Shown here: piece after piece, positions 16,604 through 25,484 of the stretch
Layout: each line of letters opens with the position of its first letter
Position numbering within the stretch: position 1 is the first letter of the stretch
NCBI GenBank assembly: GCA_008015595.1
Contig: SSFW01000001.1
Span: 1-32,802 of the forward strand
Length of the DNA stretch: 32,802 nucleotides
Origin: Nitrosomonas sp.
GTDB lineage: Bacteria; Pseudomonadota; Gammaproteobacteria; Burkholderiales; Nitrosomonadaceae
Direction of reading: 5' to 3'
Notes under the pieces: generated by a model
Told to the model about the DNA's origin: nothing
Database searches by the model: none
Seen by the model: the letters and a program-made list of their open reading frames with translations, nothing else
Program-made: the position numbers and the translations under genes

Positions 16604-18181
16604 TTAATTTATAAATGAATGTTGGAGTTCATTAGCTAGACTTTTACGGTCAATCTTCCCATTAGGATTACGAAGTAAGCTATTTTTTCTTATATCGACT
16701 AGCGCAGGTAACATATAGGCAGGGAGCGCTTGCTTGCAAGCGGACAATAAAACATCAGCATTAAGATTTACGTCTTGCCTTGGAACGACTACTACCACAA
16801 TGGCCTGCCCCAATACTGGATGTGGGACGCCTACTGCAGCAACCTCAGCAACTAATTCGGTTGAATAAATAATTTCCTCTATTTCCGTAGGACTAACGCG
16901 ATAACCCGAAGTTTTAATCATATCATCGCGACGCCCAATGAAATACAAAAAACCTTCCTCATCCGTTCGCACTGTGTCTCCTGACCACACAGCAATTTCA
17001 GGAATAGTTAAACCACTTTGACGAGGCGACAATTGTCTAAAACAAGCTGATGTCTTTTCCACATCATTCCAATAGCCCATGGAAACAAGAGGACCTCGAT
17101 GTACAAGTTCACCCGGTTCACCCGGCGCACATTGTGATCCATCTTCTCGTAATACTAAAACCTCTACATTGGGTATGGCCTTCCCGATCGAATCAGGACG
17201 TTTATTAATCTCTTCAGGGGGCAAATAAGTCGAGCGAAATGCTTCTGTTAAGCCATACATCAGGAAAATACTTGTTTTTGGAAAAAGGCCACGAAGCTGA
17301 TCTAAAGTCGCTTTAGGCATTGCGCCACCTGAGTTGGTAATATAACGCAGTGATGTCAAGCCTTCCCATTTTAGCTGGGAAAGCTGTATCCACAGGGGGG
17401 GAACTGCTGCCAGGCCAGTAATATCCTCTTTGATTACTTCATCCATAATGTCACGAGGTAGCAAGTAATTCATCAATACACAAGTCGCACCCACGTAAAA
17501 TGCAGTTGTTAACTGGCTTAATCCATAATCAAAGCTTAGCGGTAATACTGATAAAATCCGGTCATCTGAGTTATTTTTTAAATAAGTAGAAACACTTTTT
17601 GCACCCGTGACAAGATTACGGTGAGAGAGAACTACCCCTTTTGGCTTCCCTGTACTTCCTGATGTATAGAGAATAGCAGCCATGTCACTATCGATCGTGC
17701 GATGTGTATAGCAGGATGTTTTTTCAGCTATAACTTCTTGCCAACGAATAAGGTTTAGCCCCTTGACGCTAGGTAACTCCACGTTATCGTCTACAACGAT
17801 AACCGTATGCAAGTCATGGCAATTTGTTAAAACTGCCTTCAGCAAATTAAAACGACTTATTGATGTAACTAGAATCCTTACATTACAATCACTAAGGATA
17901 TAGCTAACTTGCTCTGCCTTGAGCAGAGGATTGATTGGAACGAATACACCACCTGCTGCAGAAGCTGCGAATAATGCGGTAACTCCTTCAACTCTTTTCT
18001 CAAGATATACAGCTAGCCGTTCACCACGTGCAATCCCAATTTTAATAAACCCAGTTGCTAGTTTCTGAGTTTGCTCTGCTAATTCTAAATAGTCCAGCCG
18101 ATGCTGTTGACTAATAAGCGCTTCCGATTTAGCACCGCAGTTAGCGGCTTTATAAATCAGTTCATGGAATAAATGCGGCAT
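16604..18181 (-). CDS. Acyl-CoA ligase (AMP-forming), exosortase A system-associated type (TIGR03098-like)
   Basis: AMP-binding signature ILYTSGSTGKPKGVVLSHRNL, MYGLTEAFRSTYLPPE, GRRDDMIKTSGYRVSPTEIEE, NPNGKIDRKSL. Confidence 0.9.
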   Translation of the reverse strand: MPHLFHELIYKAANCGAKSEALISQQHRLDYLELAEQTQKLATGFIKIGIARGERLAVYLEKRVEGVTALFAASAAGGVFVPINPLLKAEQVSYILSDCNVRILVTSISRFNLLKAVLTNCHDLHTVIVVDDNVELPSVKGLNLIRWQEVIAEKTSCYTHRTIDSDMAAILYTSGSTGKPKGVVLSHRNLVTGAKSVSTYLKNNSDDRILSVLPLSFDYGLSQLTTAFYVGATCVLMNYLLPRDIMDEVIKEDITGLAAVPPLWIQLSQLKWEGLTSLRYITNSGGAMPKATLDQLRGLFPKTSIFLMYGLTEAFRSTYLPPEEINKRPDSIGKAIPNVEVLVLREDGSQCAPGEPGELVHRGPLVSMGYWNDVEKTSACFRQLSPRQSGLTIPEIAVWSGDTVRTDEEGFLYFIGRRDDMIKTSGYRVSPTEIEEIIYSTELVAEVAAVGVPHPVLGQAIVVVVVPRQDVNLNADVLLSACKQALPAYMLPALVDIRKNSLLRNPNGKIDRKSLANELQHSFIN

Positions 18182-18248
18182 AAGCGAATATAATATAATA
18201 AATTATTAAATGAATAGATCTCAAGAGATTTTCGTCTTTCTAGAATTG

Positions 18249-19607
18249 CTATTTAAGCCCATGTCGATTCATTAAGTCATACAAGGTGGGTCGACTGACG
18301 CCTAATAACTCAGCTGCCCTAGCAATATTTCCATCCACTTTCGCTAGTGCTCTCACAACCGCCTTACATTCTTCTTTTTCACGAATCTCACGCAAATTAA
18401 GCGGCTCTTGAGGTTTAGCAGACTCCTGAATTCCTAGATCATCCAATGCAATTTGTGGGCCCTCTGCCATAATAACAGCGCGTTTAATACAGTTTTCCAT
18501 TTCACGAATGTTTCCTGGCCAACTGTAAGACTCTATAGCTGATAATGCTTCTTGGGAAAAACTCATTGAATGACGACCCTCTTTAGTCGCAAATTTATTT
18601 CGAAAATGATGAGCCAGCAGTACTGCATCTCCTAACCTCTCGCGTAAAGGTGGAATTTTGATGGAAATCTCGCCCAATCGATAGAACAAATCCTCTCGGA
18701 AACGCCCTTCTTCGATCAATTTCTTAAGATTCTGATGGGTAGCACAAACAACTCGAACATCGACTGGTATTTCTTCGCGCCCACCAATTCGTTCGATAAC
18801 TCTTTCTTGGAGAAATCTCAGCAATTTCGCTTGTAATGATAGGGGTAAATCACCCACTTCATCAAGGAAGAAGGTACCGCCTTGTGCCAGTTCAATTTTA
18901 CCTAATGTCTGCTTAATTGCACCGGTAAAAGCACCCTTTTCATGACCGAACAGCTCACTTTCTAATAAGCTTTCAGGAATAGCAGCGCAATTAATCGCAA
19001 CAAAACGCCCTTCTTTTCTAGTGCTCAATTGATGCAGCGCTTTAGCTAGAACTTCTTTACCTGTACCACTCTCTCCGAGTAACATGACTGTGACATCAGA
19101 AGGCGCAACCCTCTCGATATTGCGACACATTCTGATCATATTAGGATCACGAGTTACAATTCCTGAGATAGGTGAATCTGAATGAGACAATAATAGTGAA
19201 CGATTCTCACGTTGAAGCGCATGCAAGTAGAAAGCCCTATCGATAATTAAGCTTAGCATTTTTGAATCAAAAGGTTTCTGATGGAAATCATAGGCGCCTA
19301 GTTCAATCGCCTTAAGTGCGTTCTCTCGATTCTGGTTTCCCGTTAATACAATTATCTTAGTATTAGGCGCTAATGCGAGTATTTGCTTTAGAGTAGCAAG
19401 TCCTTCTGAAGCTCCATCAGGATCAGGTGGCAACCCTAAATCCATAGTAACCACAGAAGGCTCATGACGTCGAACTTGTACGAGTGCACTTTCTCTATCA
19501 CCAGCCACAAAAACTTCGCAGTTATCAAAACTCCAACGTAATTGTTTCTGAAGACCTGGATCATCTTCAATCACAAGTAACTTTCTTTGGTCATCACTTG
19601 TTTTCAT
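18249..19607 (-). CDS. prsR: Sigma-54-dependent response regulator PrsR (PEP-CTERM-box type)
   Basis: Receiver domain, AAA+ with GESGTGKEVLAKALH, GAFTGA loop (GHEKGAFTGAIKQTLGKIELAQGGTFFLDEVGDL), C-terminal Fis HTH (NIARAAELLGVSRPTLYDLMNRHGLK). Confidence 0.9.
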   Translation of the reverse strand: MKTSDDQRKLLVIEDDPGLQKQLRWSFDNCEVFVAGDRESALVQVRRHEPSVVTMDLGLPPDPDGASEGLATLKQILALAPNTKIIVLTGNQNRENALKAIELGAYDFHQKPFDSKMLSLIIDRAFYLHALQRENRSLLLSHSDSPISGIVTRDPNMIRMCRNIERVAPSDVTVMLLGESGTGKEVLAKALHQLSTRKEGRFVAINCAAIPESLLESELFGHEKGAFTGAIKQTLGKIELAQGGTFFLDEVGDLPLSLQAKLLRFLQERVIERIGGREEIPVDVRVVCATHQNLKKLIEEGRFREDLFYRLGEISIKIPPLRERLGDAVLLAHHFRNKFATKEGRHSMSFSQEALSAIESYSWPGNIREMENCIKRAVIMAEGPQIALDDLGIQESAKPQEPLNLREIREKEECKAVVRALAKVDGNIARAAELLGVSRPTLYDLMNRHGLK

Positions 19608-19741
19608 GTTCTCTCTATAGCCTCTTTACTCTATAACCTTTTACCAAAATAACTTATACGGGAATATTAGCGATAAGCTGAGGCAAGCGATTATTCGTAA
19701 GAAATATTATACGTTTCAGCTCAGCAAACCAGAATACCTCG

Positions 19742-19755
19742 TGGACATCTGTCCA
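19742..19755. promoter_or_regulatory. Dyad TGGACA-TC-TGTCCA between prsK and prsR
   Basis: Perfect 6+2+6 inverted repeat read directly in the 200-bp intergenic region. Confidence 0.4.
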
Positions 19756-19808
19756 TGTTAGCAAATGGCGCTATCGAGTAATTAGCTGATAAAAAGCAAA
19801 AAATTAGA

Positions 19809-21881
19809 TCAAATTCCCTTTTGATTTTCCATAAGCGGTAAAGTAATCAAAAAAATGGTTCCAATAAATTCACGACTAGAAACTTCCAACTGCCCTCCAA
19901 GCTCACTAATATACTCTTTGCTCTCAAAAACACCAATTCCCATACCCGCTGTTTTAGTTGTTTCAAAAGGTCGAAATAGTTTATTTTTGATAAACGCTTC
20001 ACTCATACCATGCCCGTTGTCTTCAATTTTAATTAGCGCTTTGTCTTCGTTTTTAGAAAGTTCAATTTTTACAAACCCAGTCTTAGATGTTGCTTCGATT
20101 GCATTTTGAATTAGATGCCCAATAACTCGCTCAAGCCTTGTTAGATCAGCTTTTACCATAAGCTTTTCATCCGATATGTCTAACGAAGGTTGTGGCTCAC
20201 AAATTAATTTTCGCTGTACTATTTGTCTCAGCAATTGATCCAGAAACACGCATTCTGTTTTTACTGTTTCATGATCGCTATTTAATTTTTCCAACAAGCG
20301 TTGCATTTTATTTACTGAGAAACTCACTGTTTCCATCATATCTTTCTGAAATTCGGGATTCTCTTTATGCTTCTCAGCATTCGTGAGTAAAAGTGATAAC
20401 TGGAAAATTAAATTTTTTATATCATGAACTACAAAAGTAGACATACGATTAAAAGATTCAAATTGTCGCGCTAAGGACAACGCCGTTGTAACTTCATATT
20501 GAACTAAATAACTGGTTGCTTGTGTACTAGCAACCCATAGCAGATCCCTAACTTCCCAATTCAATTTAATTATACTTCTCGGTTCAGCCAGCGCAATGAA
20601 CCCAACCAACTCATTATTGAGAATAAGGGGAATAATTAATCGAAGTTTCTCATTTGCTAAAACCCATGACGGCAGCGCTAAGCCCGAATATTTTTGTGGA
20701 TGTAATCGATACTCGCCTAAGTCGATAACCCATCTTTTTTGGTTAAGAAATTGGCAAAATTCATCATTACTATGATCAGCGATATCTTGAGTTTTAAGTG
20801 AAAAATTCCAACTCGCTGTTAACTTAAATTCTCCTTGCTCTGATTTATACCAAAGTATTCCAGCAGGGCTCTCAACTAATTGTGCGAGTGATTTAATTAC
20901 CCTAGTTCTTAATTCTAACGACTCCTCCGATAAGGTGCGTGTAAAACGCAACCACTCCTCACGATAATCATAATTGTAGCTATAAAAATTTTTACTGATA
21001 AATACTTTAAGCCAGGAACGCGTCGTTCCTGAAGATAAAATAACCAAAAGTAATACTATTGCACCAAACAAAAAAGTAAGCTGCAGAACAGTTCCCCACG
21101 TTCCTCCGGAGAGTCTTATGTAATACCCAACTCCCGCCATTGCGAGTAAATATACAGCCGCACCAAATAAGGTTGATGAGTAAAAAAGAATTTGGCGAGA
21201 TAGAGAAATGCCGACTGACCACTTCGGATTCCTTGCCGCAGATAGCCCAACTAATGGCACAGTGAGCAAGTTGACCCAGCCACGAGCATCCCAAATATCA
21301 GTATTTACTTTACCTAACAATAAAGCATCACTAAAAAGAAAAAAATCGTATACAAAAAAACCACCGATTCCTAAGCAAAAAAATTTGATTCCCCAGCGCT
21401 GATCTACAGGGGTATTTCGATAATACTGTTCGATTAAAATCATACCTATCAGCGGCATGATCACACTCACTAAATAATCTGTTTGATAACCACCTGAAAA
21501 TACTCCCTTCGTATCCTGGGAGTAAATGACAGTAAAAATAGCAGCCAAGTAGAGTAGTAAGATCCCGATTACGGATGATTTAAGTTTTAATGTACTTGAT
21601 TTACTTTCATTTTTTTGAAAAGGACCAAGTAGAATAATTAAAAACAATGACCAGCTTAAGTTTTTAATTATTTCTAGTATCTCAATCGAGAAAATGGAAG
21701 GATAACCCCAATAAGACTGGGCTGAGATATTAGCAGCCCAGAGTGATGACGTTATGCACGCAATTGCCAACAATATCCCGTAAAACTTTCCACGCCAACT
21801 TGTAACCAGCAAAATGAAAAGAACAAAATATCCTAGCGATGCGGCAGCATAACTCAATGCACTAATGGGTAACGTAAGCAT
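19809..21881 (-). CDS. prsK: XrtA/PEP-CTERM system histidine kinase PrsK
   Basis: Many N-terminal TM helices, GAF-like region, FVVHDIKNLIFQLSLLLTNAEKH (H-box), KIEDNGHGMSEAFIKNKLFRPFETTKTAGMGIGVFESKEYI (ATPase). Confidence 0.9.
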   Translation of the reverse strand: MLTLPISALSYAAASLGYFVLFILLVTSWRGKFYGILLAIACITSSLWAANISAQSYWGYPSIFSIEILEIIKNLSWSLFLIILLGPFQKNESKSSTLKLKSSVIGILLLYLAAIFTVIYSQDTKGVFSGGYQTDYLVSVIMPLIGMILIEQYYRNTPVDQRWGIKFFCLGIGGFFVYDFFLFSDALLLGKVNTDIWDARGWVNLLTVPLVGLSAARNPKWSVGISLSRQILFYSSTLFGAAVYLLAMAGVGYYIRLSGGTWGTVLQLTFLFGAIVLLLVILSSGTTRSWLKVFISKNFYSYNYDYREEWLRFTRTLSEESLELRTRVIKSLAQLVESPAGILWYKSEQGEFKLTASWNFSLKTQDIADHSNDEFCQFLNQKRWVIDLGEYRLHPQKYSGLALPSWVLANEKLRLIIPLILNNELVGFIALAEPRSIIKLNWEVRDLLWVASTQATSYLVQYEVTTALSLARQFESFNRMSTFVVHDIKNLIFQLSLLLTNAEKHKENPEFQKDMMETVSFSVNKMQRLLEKLNSDHETVKTECVFLDQLLRQIVQRKLICEPQPSLDISDEKLMVKADLTRLERVIGHLIQNAIEATSKTGFVKIELSKNEDKALIKIEDNGHGMSEAFIKNKLFRPFETTKTAGMGIGVFESKEYISELGGQLEVSSREFIGTIFLITLPLMENQKGI

Positions 21882-21899
21882 ATGATCAACTGATTATTC

Positions 21900-23297
21900 C
21901 TACCTACCACCTTTACCCAATAGCACAACGCCTATCGTATCGATCAGAATAATGAGATCAAGGAACAAGCTATGGTTTTTCACATAATATAGATCGTATT
22001 GTAATTTCTCGATGGAATCTTCTACTGATGAGCCATAGGGATAACGAACCTGAGCCCAACCCGTTATTCCGGGTTTAACGCTATGCCGAATATTGTAGTA
22101 AGGTACTTGTGCGATAAGCATATCTACAAAATAGGGCCTTTCAGGGCGCGGACCAACAAAACTCATTTCACCCTTTAACACATTAATGATTTGAGGAAGC
22201 TCATCAATTCGCAGCTTACGAATTATTTTTCCAATCCGAGTAATACGAGGATCATCCTGAGTAGACCATTGGGGTTTCCCTCCTTTTTCCGCATCATTTC
22301 TCATACTCCTAAATTTAATGACTGAAAAAATGCTTCCTCCACGCCCAATCCGCTCCTGACGGTAGAAAATCGGTTTTCCATCTTCTAATAAAATGATGAT
22401 CATCGTGATCAGCATGATTGGAAACGTAACAATCAATAGCAGTATGCTTGCACATAAATCAAAAATACGCTTTATTAATGATCGAATCAGGCTTTGATCA
22501 AATCCCCTACTAAAAACTAACCAACTTGGCTGAAGTGAATCCATTCGAATATAACCTCTTTCTTTCTCATAAAAGGTAGCTATATCCATCACATTGATTC
22601 CATTCATTTTACATTCTAATAATTCTTGGATTGGAAACCCTCCTCCTCTCCGCTCCTGAGTTGCAACGATCACTTCACTTACATCTTTTTGGGTTGCCAA
22701 AACACTTAGATTACTACTTTTCTCAATAATATCCGTAACCGGAATTTGTCGCTCTTCCCCATAAAAAGGAACATACCCAACGATATTATGATTACGAAAG
22801 AAAGATTTTTCTTCGATCAGTTTATAGAGTTCATGAGCACTATTTCCCGTTCCAAGTACGATTGCTCTCGGGCGAAAGAGCTCTACGCCAGGCAATCGAA
22901 AAAATAACATTCTTAACAGCAATAGCAATGCAAAAGCAAGAACCATCGCAATAGCAAGCAGACCACGCCCAAAGTAAAGATCAGGTAAAACATAAAAAAT
23001 CAAAGTCATTATTGCAAAGCTCAATGCAAATGCAGGCATCAACCGCAATAATATTGACTCAAAATCTAATTTAAAAGCTGATTGATACATACCCATAGCC
23101 GCCATACAGATGATAGTTACTAACGTAAAGGTCAGCGCGCCAGGCAATTCAGACAAAAAAAGATTGATTTCGATACTTTCCCAAGAAGCATAGCGAATTC
23201 CAGCACCAATATAGAAAACAATCATCAATAAACAAATCTCGGTACAAATAAGTGCCAAAGTTAATCGAGAAATGTAATGGTTATATACGCGAATCAA
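21900..23297 (-). CDS. XrtA/PEP-CTERM system sugar transferase (TIGR03013-like undecaprenyl-phosphate sugar phosphotransferase)
   Basis: KRIFDLCASILLLIVTFPIMLITMIII, FYRQERIGRGGSIFSVIKFRSMR, IGKIIRKLRIDELPQIINVLKGEMSFVGPRPERP, VKPGITGWAQVRYPYG: bacterial sugar transferase signatures. Confidence 0.92.
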   Translation of the reverse strand: MIRVYNHYISRLTLALICTEICLLMIVFYIGAGIRYASWESIEINLFLSELPGALTFTLVTIICMAAMGMYQSAFKLDFESILLRLMPAFALSFAIMTLIFYVLPDLYFGRGLLAIAMVLAFALLLLLRMLFFRLPGVELFRPRAIVLGTGNSAHELYKLIEEKSFFRNHNIVGYVPFYGEERQIPVTDIIEKSSNLSVLATQKDVSEVIVATQERRGGGFPIQELLECKMNGINVMDIATFYEKERGYIRMDSLQPSWLVFSRGFDQSLIRSLIKRIFDLCASILLLIVTFPIMLITMIIILLEDGKPIFYRQERIGRGGSIFSVIKFRSMRNDAEKGGKPQWSTQDDPRITRIGKIIRKLRIDELPQIINVLKGEMSFVGPRPERPYFVDMLIAQVPYYNIRHSVKPGITGWAQVRYPYGSSVEDSIEKLQYDLYYVKNHSLFLDLIILIDTIGVVLLGKGGR

Positions 23298-23399
23298 ATT
23301 TCCTCACCTAATAAAGAAAAAATTTTATAGAAATAATAATAGAGAATTCATTTGATAATCCCTACTTACTTATAATTCCATAGGATGAGATTACCATTA

Positions 23400-24161
23400 C
23401 TAATACTTTAACAGTTCTGTAACAAAGTTAGCAGGAATAGCATAGCTAATCCCACTGGGGTTACTGAGTGCCGATTCTTTTTTTCCTTTTACAAAAACCA
23501 AATTAACAACCCCATAAACTTCCCCGGAATCAGAATCATAGAGTGGACTTCCACTACTGCCGGGGTAAGCAGTGCCATCTAGCTGAAAAACATGAAAAGC
23601 AGTTTTATTTAACTGCTTTATTTTTTCGGCACTCAATTGTTTAGTATTCGTAACAGGTAAAATAATTGGTGTAATTGAAGCTATCATCGCTCTATGTGTA
23701 ACAGGATAGAACCCTAAAACCATCCCGATTGGGAACCCTGTAAAAGCAAGCATCTGCCCCTCTTTAATTTTATCAACATTACCAATTTTTAATGGGGGCA
23801 GCGATAAGCCATTTATTTTAAGCAGCGCTAAATCATGTTCTTTATCCAATTTAGCGATTTGAGCAACCTTAGCCTCAGGATTATTACTTTTCCCAGTCAA
23901 AATCACGAGTGATTCATTTTTTGAAGCATCAAGTAACTCAGGAATCACATGTGCATTTGTTATGACAAGAGAGCCATCTCCCACTACAAAACCAGTTCCC
24001 AAAAAATTGATAGCAGGTGAACGCATCTTCTGGAACGTACCGACCCCTACGATTGAGGGCTTAATCCTTTCAATTACTTGAGGTAGATCAGAAAAGGCCG
24101 CATGAGATAATAAAAACAGGCTTAATCCGATAATAAAATTTACAAGCTTAAACATTTGCAC
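23400..24161 (-). CDS. Trypsin-like (S1C/Tryp_SPc-type) secreted serine protease
   Basis: Signal peptide; catalytic triad blocks VITNAHVIP (His), EHDLALLKI (Asp), GTAYPGSSGSPLYD (Ser). Confidence 0.85.
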   Translation of the reverse strand: MQMFKLVNFIIGLSLFLLSHAAFSDLPQVIERIKPSIVGVGTFQKMRSPAINFLGTGFVVGDGSLVITNAHVIPELLDASKNESLVILTGKSNNPEAKVAQIAKLDKEHDLALLKINGLSLPPLKIGNVDKIKEGQMLAFTGFPIGMVLGFYPVTHRAMIASITPIILPVTNTKQLSAEKIKQLNKTAFHVFQLDGTAYPGSSGSPLYDSDSGEVYGVVNLVFVKGKKESALSNPSGISYAIPANFVTELLKY

Positions 24162-24278
24162 CGGTGTCTTAAAAAGTTAGGATCAATAAAGACAATTGAC
24201 AATTATCGATAAGCTGAATTTCGCAAAAATGGGATGTAAGTATTTTCGTCCAGTGCTAAATCAATTCCAATCCCTAAT

Positions 24279-24353
24279 TGGTAGGCGGCACTGGAATCGA
24301 ACCAATGACTTTCACCAAGTAATGGTGACACTCTACCACTGAGTTAACCGCCT
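24279..24353 (-). tRNA. tRNA with anticodon UAC (Val by anticodon), CCA encoded; unusual U37
   Basis: Manual fold of reverse complement: AGGCGGT TA ACTC AGTGGTA GAGT G TCACC ATTACTT GGTGA AAGTC ATTGG TTCGATT CCAGT GCCGCCT A CCA. All four stems pair; D-loop GG and T-loop UUCGAUU present. Confidence 0.85.
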
Positions 24354-24672
24354 AATAATATCGTATAATCTTATGCTTTCTGAATTTAAACATATCGTAA
24401 CGATCTTGGTCAATTTTATAAGAGATTAATCTAATTATTATTATGGAATTGAATTACAAAATAATGTTTTATTAAAAGAATGACGCCCCATAGAAAGTAA
24501 CAGGGTATTACCGATGGGAATTTCACCTTCCAAAAGGATGGTGAAACGTATTTCTCTATTATTATTTGAAATCGTTGAAGCTTTTTTTCGTAAATTACCA
24601 AACTTTGATTTAGTAATAATAAATCATAGGGTATGATTCGAATTGTCATAAACTGATGCATATAAAATTAAC

Positions 24673-25428
24673 GTGATTTGCTACGAACACCCCCTCAATG
24701 AGAGAGTCCGAACATTATTGCGACTCGAGAATTTATTCAGCAAAGTAGATTTCTTTTCTAAATGTAATACACCGACTGAACATCATTCAGCATTAGTAGC
24801 ATTATTCGAAATTCTGGATGTTACAAGTCGAGCTGACCTTAAATCGGATCTACTCCAAGAGCTAGAAAAACAAAGAACCATGTTGGAAAGTTTACGTAAA
24901 AATCCTGATGTTTCGGAAGACGCTTTGAATCGTGTTTTAACTGATATCAAAGTCACATTTAGAGATCTACTCAATATTCCTGGAAAAATAGGCGGCCATC
25001 TGCGGGATAATGAATGGTTAATGAGTATCAAGCAACGAATGAGTATTCCCGGTGGCGCCTGCGAGTTTGATTTACCTTCCTACCATTATTGGCTAAGTTT
25101 ATCGCCCGAACATCGTCATCAAGACTTTAAAGTATGGATAGAACCTCTTATCCCGATCCGTGAAGGCTTTAAAATTGCATTGATGTTACTGAGAAATAGT
25201 GGAAGATCCTACCATTACACCGCTAAGCAAGGACAATTTCAGCAAACAGGCTCTGATCACATGGCACACATGATCAGACTCCGAATTGATGAAAATTTGC
25301 CTTGTGTACCAGAAATTAGCGCTAATAAGTATGCATTGAGTATTCGCTTTATACCTTTCTCACCCGAACAGAAAGTTAAAGTTTACGAAGATGATATTGA
25401 ATTCGAATTAACACTCTGTAACTTATGA
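24673..25428 (+). CDS. zapD: Cell division protein ZapD (DUF1342)
   Basis: GTG start; YEHPLNERVRTLLRLENLF, SALVALFEILDVTSRADLKSDLLQELEKQR, DLPSYHYWLSLSPEHR signatures. Confidence 0.92.
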   Translation: MICYEHPLNERVRTLLRLENLFSKVDFFSKCNTPTEHHSALVALFEILDVTSRADLKSDLLQELEKQRTMLESLRKNPDVSEDALNRVLTDIKVTFRDLLNIPGKIGGHLRDNEWLMSIKQRMSIPGGACEFDLPSYHYWLSLSPEHRHQDFKVWIEPLIPIREGFKIALMLLRNSGRSYHYTAKQGQFQQTGSDHMAHMIRLRIDENLPCVPEISANKYALSIRFIPFSPEQKVKVYEDDIEFELTLCNL

Positions 25429-25484
25429 TTCGAATCATCGTTCAAGTTAACTGATGTTCTCTTTTATTACGCAAAAACTAGCAA

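Noticed and set aside
24431-24661. 76-aa minus-strand ORF between the tRNA and zapD
   Set aside because: Low-complexity AT-rich translation with no recognisable family; the hairpin at 24521-24546 falls inside it. Not supported as a gene.
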